From NCBI GenBank assembly GCA_934385225.1, contig CAKRPQ010000011.1, forward strand, positions 1 through 35,046: a stretch of DNA of 35,046 bases. Direction: 5' to 3'. Below are positions 24,320 through 31,907 of this stretch, piece after piece. The stretch comes from an uncultured Eubacteriales bacterium. Lineage in GTDB: Bacteria > Bacillota > Clostridia > Oscillospirales > CAG-272. The notes beneath the pieces are model-generated. The model was given only the letters and a program-made list of their open reading frames with translations, was not told the DNA's origin and did not search any database. The translations under genes and the position numbers were made by a program. Numbering within the stretch: the first letter of the stretch is position 1; every line of letters begins with the position of its first letter.

Positions 24320-25723
24320 ATGACAGCAGTAACAAAATTCAAAAACAAATTTATCGGCGATAAGGCTTTTTACGCGAAAGTTATTGCCGTCGCACTCCCG
24401 ATAATGATCCAGAACGGTATCACAAACTTCGTCAGTATGCTTGACAATATAATGGTCGGGCAGATCGGAACGGAGCAGATGTCGGGCGTTTCTATCGCAA
24501 ATCAGCTTTTCTTCGTTTTTAACCTCTGCCTTTTCGGCGGTTATTCGGGCGTCGGCATTTTTACATCGCAGTTCTACGGAAAAAAGGATACGGAGGGTAT
24601 CCGTCACGCCGTCAGGTTCAAAGTTTACGTCGGCGCAGTGCTTACCGCACTCGCGTTCGTCGTTTTCGGCTTCTTCGGCAGACCTCTTGCCGCGGCATTT
24701 CTTCATGAAAGCGAAAGCGGCGGCGATCTTGAAAAAACGCTCGGCTATGCGATGGAATATATTCGTGTAATAATGATAGGAATCGTTCCGTTCGCGATAA
24801 CGCAAATGTATTCGAGTACGCTCCGCGAGACGGAAAAGACCATACCGCCTATGGTTTGCGGCATTACAGCCGTTTTTGTGAACCTTGTTCTCAATTACCT
24901 GCTCATCTTCGGCAAATTCGGCTTCCCGCAGCTCGGTGCCGTCGGTGCGGCTATCGCTACGGTCGTTTCGAGATATGTCGAATGTATAACTCTCGTCGCG
25001 TGGACGCATATGAACCACGCGAAGAATCCGTTTATTGTCGGCGTTTACCGTACGCTGAAAATCCCGAAAAATATCGCCGCTTCCATGGCTGTAAAGGGAC
25101 TTCCGCTTCTTATAAACGAGGCACTCTGGTCGCTCGGTATGACCGTGCTTGCCCAGCGCTATTCGATGCGCGGTCTTGACGTTGTCGGCGCGTATAATAT
25201 CAGCTCCACTATAACGAACGTTTTCAACATCGTGTTCATTTCGCTCGGAAACGCGATTTCGATAATTCTCGGCACGCTTCTCGGCGCGTCGAAGATGAAA
25301 GAGGCAAAGGATACGTCGTCAAAGCTGCTCGCCTTTACCTTTGCAACAAGTGCGGTCGTTGCGGCTGTTATGGCGAGCCTTTCGGGCGTTTTCCCGCACA
25401 TCTACAATACCGAGGACTCGGTGCGTTCGCTCGCGGCGTTCTTCATCGTCGTCAGCGCGTGCGCGATGCCCGTTGACGCGCTCGCAAACGGCCTATACTT
25501 CACGCTTCGTTCCGGCGGTAAAACGTGGATTACGTTCCTTTTCGACAGCGCGTTTGTCTGGTGCGTGAACGTCAGCGTCGCGACTGTACTTACAAAATTT
25601 ACGTCTCTTTCGATATACCCCATTTTTGCAATATGCACGGCGGTGAACATAATAAAAGTCATCATCGGAAGCATACTTGTGCATAGCGGCACATGGCTGC
25701 AAAATATCGTAAAAGACGACTGA
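24320..25723 (+). CDS. MATE family multidrug/Na+ antiporter
   Basis: The 467-residue membrane protein has about 12 hydrophobic helices in two halves, with the MATE pattern ALPIMIQNGITNFVSMLDNI-style first helix and TQMYSSTLRETEKTIPPM in the middle loop. The family exports cationic drugs or metabolites in exchange for Na+ or H+. The ATG at 24320 is preferred to the one at 24308: GGAG lies 12 bases before the former but directly abuts the latter. The start lies 1 base after the Nudix stop, and 31 bases separate its stop from the GTPase, so the three genes form an operon. The substrate is unknown. Confidence 0.9.
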   Translation: MTAVTKFKNKFIGDKAFYAKVIAVALPIMIQNGITNFVSMLDNIMVGQIGTEQMSGVSIANQLFFVFNLCLFGGYSGVGIFTSQFYGKKDTEGIRHAVRFKVYVGAVLTALAFVVFGFFGRPLAAAFLHESESGGDLEKTLGYAMEYIRVIMIGIVPFAITQMYSSTLRETEKTIPPMVCGITAVFVNLVLNYLLIFGKFGFPQLGAVGAAIATVVSRYVECITLVAWTHMNHAKNPFIVGVYRTLKIPKNIAASMAVKGLPLLINEALWSLGMTVLAQRYSMRGLDVVGAYNISSTITNVFNIVFISLGNAISIILGTLLGASKMKEAKDTSSKLLAFTFATSAVVAAVMASLSGVFPHIYNTEDSVRSLAAFFIVVSACAMPVDALANGLYFTLRSGGKTWITFLFDSAFVWCVNVSVATVLTKFTSLSIYPIFAICTAVNIIKVIIGSILVHSGTWLQNIVKDD

Positions 25724-25754
25724 AATCAAAACATAATACGGAGGTGCTTCACAT

Positions 25755-28376
25755 ATGAAAAGAGTGACTGTCGGTATTCTCGCGCACGTTGACGCGGGAA
25801 AAACAACTCTGAGTGAAGCACTTCTTTATTCTTCGGGAAAGATACGCAGGCTCGGCAGAGTCGATAAGGGCGACTCCTACCTTGACAACTTCCTTATGGA
25901 GCGCGAGCGCGGGATAACGATATTTTCAAAGCAGGCAAATATCGTCGAAAACGGCACGGAGATAATTCTGCTTGACACACCGGGACACGTCGATTTTTCA
26001 AGTGAGACCGAGAGAACGCTTCGCGTGCTTGATTACGCGATACTTGTTGTGAGTGGCACGGACGGCACGCAGGCTCATACGCGCACGCTCTGGAATCTGC
26101 TTGCGAGATACCGTATCCCCGTTTTCGTTTTTGTGAATAAAACCGATATGCCGACCTTTGACCGTGCGGCTGTGACGGAGAATATAAAAAGCAAGCTGTC
26201 GGGTGCGATTATAGACTACGATGCGCCGCATGACGAACAATTCTGCGAGGAGCTTGCCTTGTGCGACGAGGATTTTCTCGATATTTTTATGTCGGGTGAC
26301 CCCGACGAGGAGACGGTAAAGCGCGAATGTATCCGTATGACGGCGGAGAGAAAGATTTTTCCGTGCTTTTTCGGCTCGGCACTCCGCCTTGACGGAATTG
26401 ACAGGCTTCTTTTTGCCCTCTCGGAGCTTACCGCAGAGAAAAAATACCCTGCGTCGTTTGGCGCAAAGGTCTACAAAATAACGAGAGACGAGGGCGGCGC
26501 GCGCCTGACGCACGTCAAGATAACGGGCGGTGAGGTCAGGACAAAAATGCAGATAGCGACGAGGGCGCAGGACGATGCCGAACCCGAAAAGATCGACGGC
26601 ATACGCATGTATTCGGGAGCGAAATTTACGGTGGCAGAGAAAGCCGAGGCGGGCGAGGTATGCGCTCTGCTCGGTCTTGAAAACACATATCCGGGGCAGG
26701 GTCTCGGAATAGAATTTGAGAGCGAAAAAGCCGTTATCGAACCGGTTTTGCGCTACCGTATGAAAGTCCCGAAAGAATGCGTAATGACGGAAGTCTATGC
26801 GCGTGTAAAAAAGCTCGAAGAGGAGGACCCTCAGCTTCACGCCGAATATGACGAAAGGCACGGCGAGATCTACGTCAGCATAATGGGCGAGGTACAGCTT
26901 GAAGTCCTGCGGCGCATTATGCACGACAGATTCGCGACGGACGTTGATTTTGACGCGGGAAATATCGTTTACAGGGAAACTATCGCCGCACCCGTCGTCG
27001 GTTCGGGGCATTTTGAACCGCTCAGGCACTACGCCGAGGTGCATTTGCTTCTCGAACCGCTTCCCGCGGGCAGCGGACTGGTTTTCGATACGCTGTGCAG
27101 CGAAAATCTGCTTGACGGCAGATGCCAGAGGCTTATCCTCTCGCACCTTGCGGAGAAAAAACACATAGGCGTGCTTACAGGTTCGCCGATAACGGATATG
27201 AAGATCTCACTTATCGCGGGAAGAGAAAACAAAAAGCACACCGTCGGCGGTGATTTCAGACAGGCGACTTACCGCGCGCTTCGCCAGGGACTTATGAAGG
27301 CGGAAAACGTTCTGCTTGAACCGTATTACCGCTTCACTCTCGAAGTCCCGCAGGAGAACGTCGGCAGGGTGATGACGGATATAAGCGGAATGAGCGGCAG
27401 CTTTGAGCCTCCCGTACCGATTGACGACGAAATGACTTCCGTAACAGGTTACGCGCCCGTTTCCGCGATGCGTGGGTATATGCAGACCGTGAGCGCATTC
27501 ACAAAGGGACGCGGACGCCTTTCGCTTGACTTCGGCGGATACAGAAAGTGTCATGACCCAGCGCCCGTTATCGAGAAAATCGGGTACGACCCCGAAGCGG
27601 ACGTTTATAACACACCCGACTCGGTTTTCTGTTCGGGCGGTTCGGGCGTTATCGTCAAGTGGGACGAGGCGGACGCGCATATGCACCTCTCGGATATTGT
27701 GAAAGAGAACGGCGAGGTTAAGGACGAGAGCGAGCTTGAAGCCGAAATAATGGGCGGAAGCGCAAAAAAGGCTCTCTCGTATGAAGAAAACAGGGTGATG
27801 GACGACGAGCTTGTCCGCATTTTCGAAAGCACCTACGGCAAAATAGCGCCGAGAAAGCTCCCGCCCGAAAAGGTCAAGCGCGTTTATGACGCCGAGAGCG
27901 AAAAACGGGCGAAAAAAGCTAAAACAAATACTCTTCTCCCCGAATTTCTTCTCGTTGACGGCTACAATATCATTTTCGCCTGGGACGAACTCAAAAAAAT
28001 AGCCGAGGACAATCTCGGACTTGCAAGAAAGCTCCTAACAGACCTTCTTTCGAATTATCAGGGATTTGTCGGACACGGCGTTATACTTGTCTTTGACGCC
28101 TATAAGGTTGCGGGCGGAAAGGGCTCGGTTGAGAAAGTCGGCGGTCTTTACGTCGTATATACAAAGGAGGCGGAGACTGCGGACGCATATATCGAGCGTG
28201 TCACGTTTGAAATGGCGAGCAAATATCGCGTCCGTGTTGCGACATCGGATAATCTTGAACAGATAATCGTTCTCGGTCACGGAGCAACAAGAATTTCCGC
28301 ACGCACTTTTCACGATGAGGTTGCCGATACGATGAAACGCCTTGATGAGGAAGTGAAAAAATACACGGCGCGGTAA
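25755..28376 (+). CDS. TetM-like translational GTPase fused to a C-terminal NYN (Rae1/YacP-type) nuclease domain
   Basis: The 873-residue protein has an EF-G/TetM-type N-terminal part (about 1-650). GTPase motifs: AHVDAGKT (10-17), ERGIT (51-55), DTPGH (74-78), NKTD (128-131) and SALRLDG. Domain III contains LEVLRRIMHDRF and domain IV LLEPYYRFTLEVPQENVG and KGRGRLSLDFGGY. The tip loop that reads YSPVST in true Tet(M)/Tet(O) is replaced by a longer loop, AGRENKKHTVGGDFRQAT. After a charged linker a NYN/PIN-like domain (about 728-873) follows: LLVDGYNII (D735), LVFDAYK (D781), ETADAYIE (D810), VATSDN (D832) and LGHGATRISA, closely matching Bacillus YacP/Rae1, which cuts mRNA in the ribosomal A site. 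The fusion suggests GTP-driven A-site entry coupled to RNA cleavage. GGAGGTG lies 7 bases before the ATG. It is preceded by MATE and Nudix genes. Tetracycline resistance is not supported by the loop. Confidence 0.9.
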   Translation: MKRVTVGILAHVDAGKTTLSEALLYSSGKIRRLGRVDKGDSYLDNFLMERERGITIFSKQANIVENGTEIILLDTPGHVDFSSETERTLRVLDYAILVVSGTDGTQAHTRTLWNLLARYRIPVFVFVNKTDMPTFDRAAVTENIKSKLSGAIIDYDAPHDEQFCEELALCDEDFLDIFMSGDPDEETVKRECIRMTAERKIFPCFFGSALRLDGIDRLLFALSELTAEKKYPASFGAKVYKITRDEGGARLTHVKITGGEVRTKMQIATRAQDDAEPEKIDGIRMYSGAKFTVAEKAEAGEVCALLGLENTYPGQGLGIEFESEKAVIEPVLRYRMKVPKECVMTEVYARVKKLEEEDPQLHAEYDERHGEIYVSIMGEVQLEVLRRIMHDRFATDVDFDAGNIVYRETIAAPVVGSGHFEPLRHYAEVHLLLEPLPAGSGLVFDTLCSENLLDGRCQRLILSHLAEKKHIGVLTGSPITDMKISLIAGRENKKHTVGGDFRQATYRALRQGLMKAENVLLEPYYRFTLEVPQENVGRVMTDISGMSGSFEPPVPIDDEMTSVTGYAPVSAMRGYMQTVSAFTKGRGRLSLDFGGYRKCHDPAPVIEKIGYDPEADVYNTPDSVFCSGGSGVIVKWDEADAHMHLSDIVKENGEVKDESELEAEIMGGSAKKALSYEENRVMDDELVRIFESTYGKIAPRKLPPEKVKRVYDAESEKRAKKAKTNTLLPEFLLVDGYNIIFAWDELKKIAEDNLGLARKLLTDLLSNYQGFVGHGVILVFDAYKVAGGKGSVEKVGGLYVVYTKEAETADAYIERVTFEMASKYRVRVATSDNLEQIIVLGHGATRISARTFHDEVADTMKRLDEEVKKYTAR

Positions 28377-28415
28377 AAAGTTTATTTTCACGTTATTTTT
28401 TTCGGATATAATTAG

Positions 28416-28421
28416 TATAAT
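28416..28421 (+). promoter_or_regulatory. -10 box of the TetR gene promoter
   Basis: TATAAT (28416-28421) lies 34 bases before the ATG; a second TATAAT begins at 28407. No good -35 box is found at 17 bases (TTATTT), so this promoter is probably weak or regulated. Confidence 0.5.
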
Positions 28422-28454
28422 GGAAATATTTGCATTTCGGAAAGGGGAAGAACG

Positions 28455-29021
28455 ATGGCGGGTTTTACGGAAAAGGCGATAAAAGAGTCGTTTATGAAGC
28501 TCCTCGCGGAGCAACCGCTTGCCAAAATAAGCGTAAAAAGCATAGTCGAGGACTGCGGAATCAACAGAAATTCGTTTTATTACCACTTTCAGGACATTCC
28601 GTCTCTTATCGAGCAGATAATAAGGGAGGCGTCTGACGCTCTTATCGCAAAATATCCGAACATAACGTCGGTTGACGAGTGCTTTATGGCGGCGCTCAAA
28701 TTCACGCTTGAAAACAAAAAGGCGGTGCTTCACATTTACAATTCCGTGAATCGCGATATTTACGAAAAGTATCTTATGGAGTCCTGCGACTACATCGTTT
28801 CGACATATATAAAAACAGCCTTTGACGAAAACGAGATAAGCGAATCCGACAGAAAAACGGTGATCAAATTCCTTAAATACGGTCTTTTCGGCGCGTCGAT
28901 AGAGTGGGTCGAGGAGGGTATGCCCGATAATGTAATGGACGACATTCATAAGCTCCTCCGCGTCTGCCGCGGACTTTCGGGAGACATTATCGAACGCTTC
29001 AAGGCGGCAGAAGGAAAATGA
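28455..29021 (+). CDS. TetR/AcrR family transcriptional regulator
   Basis: The 188-residue protein has a TetR-type helix-turn-helix (about 25-46: ISVKSIVEDCGINRNSFYYH) after a first helix containing FMKLLAEQPL. The remaining helical region (50-188) is the ligand-binding and dimerisation domain; its effector is unknown. GGGGAAG precedes the ATG. It is transcribed ahead of the DUF308-MMPL-repeat protein genes but separated from them by a terminator and a second promoter, so it probably represses that operon, as TetR regulators next to MMPL transporters usually do. Confidence 0.9.
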   Translation: MAGFTEKAIKESFMKLLAEQPLAKISVKSIVEDCGINRNSFYYHFQDIPSLIEQIIREASDALIAKYPNITSVDECFMAALKFTLENKKAVLHIYNSVNRDIYEKYLMESCDYIVSTYIKTAFDENEISESDRKTVIKFLKYGLFGASIEWVEEGMPDNVMDDIHKLLRVCRGLSGDIIERFKAAEGK

Positions 29022-29038
29022 AAAACGAATAGAAACGG

Positions 29039-29077
29039 GAGTGCATTGCCTTTTTTTAGGCAAATGCACTCTTTTTG
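29039..29077 (+). terminator. Terminator of the TetR gene
   Basis: GAGTGCATTGCCT (29039-29051) pairs with AGGCAAATGCACTC (29058-29071), with one unpaired A, followed by five T. Confidence 0.85.
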
Positions 29078-29084
29078 TCTGATT

Positions 29085-29152
29085 TTTTTGCACACGTAGA
29101 ATTTTGCCCGTTCCCAAAATCGTTTTTTTGTCCTATAATATGCGTGTAAAAA
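29085..29152 (+). promoter_or_regulatory. Promoter of the DUF308-MMPL operon with possible regulator half-sites
   Basis: TATAAT at 29134-29139 has a partial -35 (TTCCCA, 29111-29116) 17 bases upstream. Sequence TTTTTGCACACG (29085-29096) and the roughly inverted CGTGTAAAAA (29143-29152) flank the promoter and could bind the TetR protein. The operator assignment is speculative. Confidence 0.5.
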
Positions 29153-29185
29153 GAAAAAACAAAGATTTGAAGGGAGGTGTTTTCA

Positions 29186-29779
29186 TTGCGTATGCGTTCA
29201 ACCGTACCTATGAAAATCGCCAAAACGGGTTATATTGTCATTTCGGCTTTGCTCTGCGTTCTCGGAGTGCTTTTTATTGCAGTCCCCGATTTTTCGACAT
29301 CTCTTATAGGTGTCCTCTGCGGAGTTTTGCTCATCGCGTTCGGACTCATAAAGATAGTCGGCTTTTTTTCACGGGATCTTTATCGTCTCGCGTTTCAGTA
29401 TGACCTTTCGCTCGGTGTTCTTCTCGTCGCGCTCGGCGTGGTTATGCTCGTAAGACCGAAAGGGCTTATGACGTTCATCTGCATTGCGCTCGGCGTTTCC
29501 GTTCTCTGCGACGGACTTTTCAAAATTCAGATCGCGCTCGATTCGAAGCGGTTCGGCATAAGACAGTGGTGGCTCATATTTGCCCTTGCCGTCCTCACGG
29601 GCGCGCTCGGAATACTTCTTATGCTTCGTCCCGGCGACGGCGGGCGGGTGCTCACCGTGTGCCTCGGCATAACGCTTCTCACCGACGGTATTCTGAACTT
29701 CTGCACCGTTATAAGCGCGGTGAAGATAATAAAGGATCAGAAACCCGACGTGATAGAGGGCGAATTTTCCGAAAAATAA
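29186..29779 (+). CDS. DUF308 (HdeD-like) membrane protein
   Basis: The 197-residue protein is predicted to have six membrane helices in three hairpin pairs with a repeated glycine pattern (GVLCGVLLIAFGLIKIV, GVLLVALGVVMLVRP, LTGALGILLMLRPGDGG), the hallmark of DUF308/HdeD. The C-terminal tail (KDQKPDVIEGEFSEK) is acidic and soluble. The start was set at the TTG at 29186, which lies 8 bases after GGGAGG; a GTG at 29177 overlaps that ribosome binding site and an ATG at 29192 is further away. It is the first gene of the MMPL operon. HdeD proteins are linked to acid or envelope stress in enterobacteria; the role here is unknown. Confidence 0.82.
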   Translation: MRMRSTVPMKIAKTGYIVISALLCVLGVLFIAVPDFSTSLIGVLCGVLLIAFGLIKIVGFFSRDLYRLAFQYDLSLGVLLVALGVVMLVRPKGLMTFICIALGVSVLCDGLFKIQIALDSKRFGIRQWWLIFALAVLTGALGILLMLRPGDGGRVLTVCLGITLLTDGILNFCTVISAVKIIKDQKPDVIEGEFSEK

Positions 29780-29816
29780 TTTTTCCGTGCAATAACATTC
29801 TGAAAGGACATTATTT

Positions 29817-31904
29817 ATGAAATTCGCAAGAGCGGTTGTAAAATACCGCATACCGATTCTGATACTTGCCGTGCTTCTTCTCATTCCGTCGTTTATCGGT
29901 ATGGTAAAGACGAGAATAAACTACGATATGCTTGACTACCTGCCGAGCGATATGGACACGGTAATAGGGCAGAACGAACTTCTAAATGACTTCGGCAAAG
30001 GCGCGTTTTCGCTTGTCGTCGTTGATGGTATGCCCGCAAAGGACGTTGACAGGCTCTGCGCAAAGCTGCGCGGGGTCGAGCACGTCGAAACGGTTCTCTG
30101 GTATTCGTCGCTTGCCGACGTTTCGATACCGATGGAGATAATTCCCGAAAAACTCTATAATGAGTTCAATAAAGGCGATTCCACAATGTTTGCGATATTC
30201 TTTGACAGCGCAACGAGCGCGGACGTCACGATGGACGCGATAAGGGAGATACGCGGCATTGCGGGCAAGCAGTGCTTCGTTTCGGGAATGTCGGCGCTTG
30301 TAACAGACCTTAAAGACCTCTGCGAAAAGGAAGAGCCTATATACGTTGCCATTGCCGTTATACTCGCGTGCTTTGCCATGCTCGTATTCCTTGACGGCTG
30401 GCTTGTCCCGTTTGTGTTCCTTGCGTCAATCGGTATGATGATCCTGTTGAACCTCGGCACAAACTACTTCTTCGGAGAGATTTCGTATATTACGAAAGCA
30501 CTTTCGGCTGTCCTCCAACTTGCGGTGACAATGGACTATTCGATATTCCTCTGGCACAGCTATAACGAGAAACTGGAAACAACCTCCGATAATAAAGAGG
30601 CTATGGCAGAGGCGATACACGAGACGTTTGCGAGCGTTCTCGGCAGTTCGCTCACGACAATAGCGGGCTTTGCGGCACTCTGCTTTATGACATTCACACT
30701 CGGACGTGACCTCGGCATTGTTATGGCAAAGGGTGTTCTGCTCGGCGTTATCGGCTGCGTTACCGTCCTGCCCGCGCTTATACTTATTCTTGATAAGCCT
30801 CTGCGTGCGACAAAGCATAAGTCTCTTATCCCGAATATGGAGAAGTTTTCAAAGAAAACGCTTAAAGTTTTCCCCGTGTTCCTCCTTGTGTTCGTGCTTC
30901 TCGTTCCGCCCGCTTATTACGGTTACAGAGAGACAAATAACGAGGTTTACTACGATATGGGACAATGCCTGCCGGAGGATATGGAATACGTTATCGCAAA
31001 TTCCAAGCTGTCGGACGAATTTGACATTGCATCTACCCATATGGTGCTTGTCGATGCGTCTCTGCCGTCAAAATCCGTAAGGAAAATGATAGGAGAAATG
31101 GAGGAGGTCGACGGCGTCAAGTACGTTCTCGGACTTGAAAGCGTTCTCGGTTCTGCCGTTCCCGAGGAGATCATACCCGAAAGCATAAGAAGCATTCTTG
31201 AAAGCGATAAATGGGAGCTCCTTCTCATAAATTCTGAGTACAAGGTTGCCTCTGACGCCGTGAACGACCAGATAGACGAACTTAACGCGATACTCAAAAA
31301 ATACGACGACGGCGGAATGCTTATAGGCGAAGCGCCGTGCATGAAGGATATGATAGAAACGACGGGACACGACTTCAAGGTCGTCAACGCGGTGTCTATC
31401 GTGGCGATATTCGTTATCATACTTCTTGTCGAAAAGAGCATTTCGCTTCCTATTATACTTATCGCCGTTATCGAGCTTGCGATATTCATTAACCTTGGAC
31501 TTCCGCATTATCTCGGACAGTCTCTGCCGTTCATCGCACCTATCTGCATAAGTACGATACAGCTCGGCGCAACGGTCGACTACGCAATCCTTATGACAAC
31601 GAGATATAAAGCCGAGAGGCTTGCGGAAAACGGCAAGAGAGCTTCCGCCGTCACGGCACTTTCACAGTCGATACCGTCGATAATAGTGTCGGGTATGGGA
31701 CTTTTCGCCGCGACATTCGGTGTAGCCGTTTATTCGGATATAGATATAATCAGTTCGATGTGTATGCTTATGGCAAGAGGCGCGATTGTAAGTATGCTTT
31801 GCGTAATTCTTCTGCTGCCCGCCATGTATATGCTGTTTGACAGGGTCATCTGTAAAACGACGCTCGGAATGACCCACATAAAGACCGAAAAGGAGAGTAA
31901 ATAA
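29817..31904 (+). CDS. MMPL/RND-family transporter
   Basis: The 695-residue protein has the RND layout: one N-terminal helix (IPILILAVLLLIPSFIGMV), an extracellular domain (about 35-170), a block of five helices (about 175-330), then the same pattern repeated in the second half. Helices 4 and 10 carry the paired acidic motifs TMDYSIFLWH (D240) and GATVDYAIL (D588), which form the proton relay in MMPL proteins. The family moves lipids, lipopeptides or drugs across the membrane. At about 700 residues it is a compact, single-chain member. AAAGGA lies 10 bases before the ATG. The secreted repeat protein begins 3 bases after its stop, so the two probably form one machine. Confidence 0.9.
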   Translation: MKFARAVVKYRIPILILAVLLLIPSFIGMVKTRINYDMLDYLPSDMDTVIGQNELLNDFGKGAFSLVVVDGMPAKDVDRLCAKLRGVEHVETVLWYSSLADVSIPMEIIPEKLYNEFNKGDSTMFAIFFDSATSADVTMDAIREIRGIAGKQCFVSGMSALVTDLKDLCEKEEPIYVAIAVILACFAMLVFLDGWLVPFVFLASIGMMILLNLGTNYFFGEISYITKALSAVLQLAVTMDYSIFLWHSYNEKLETTSDNKEAMAEAIHETFASVLGSSLTTIAGFAALCFMTFTLGRDLGIVMAKGVLLGVIGCVTVLPALILILDKPLRATKHKSLIPNMEKFSKKTLKVFPVFLLVFVLLVPPAYYGYRETNNEVYYDMGQCLPEDMEYVIANSKLSDEFDIASTHMVLVDASLPSKSVRKMIGEMEEVDGVKYVLGLESVLGSAVPEEIIPESIRSILESDKWELLLINSEYKVASDAVNDQIDELNAILKKYDDGGMLIGEAPCMKDMIETTGHDFKVVNAVSIVAIFVIILLVEKSISLPIILIAVIELAIFINLGLPHYLGQSLPFIAPICISTIQLGATVDYAILMTTRYKAERLAENGKRASAVTALSQSIPSIIVSGMGLFAATFGVAVYSDIDIISSMCMLMARGAIVSMLCVILLLPAMYMLFDRVICKTTLGMTHIKTEKESK

Positions 31905-31907
31905 GTT

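Noticed and set aside
25998..27164. 388-residue open frame on the minus strand
   Set aside because: It is a shadow of the GTPase gene, with no motif of its own.
25755..28376. Plain tetracycline resistance gene
   Set aside because: The tip loop that displaces tetracycline is not conserved and the gene carries an extra nuclease domain; only overall fold similarity supports the name.
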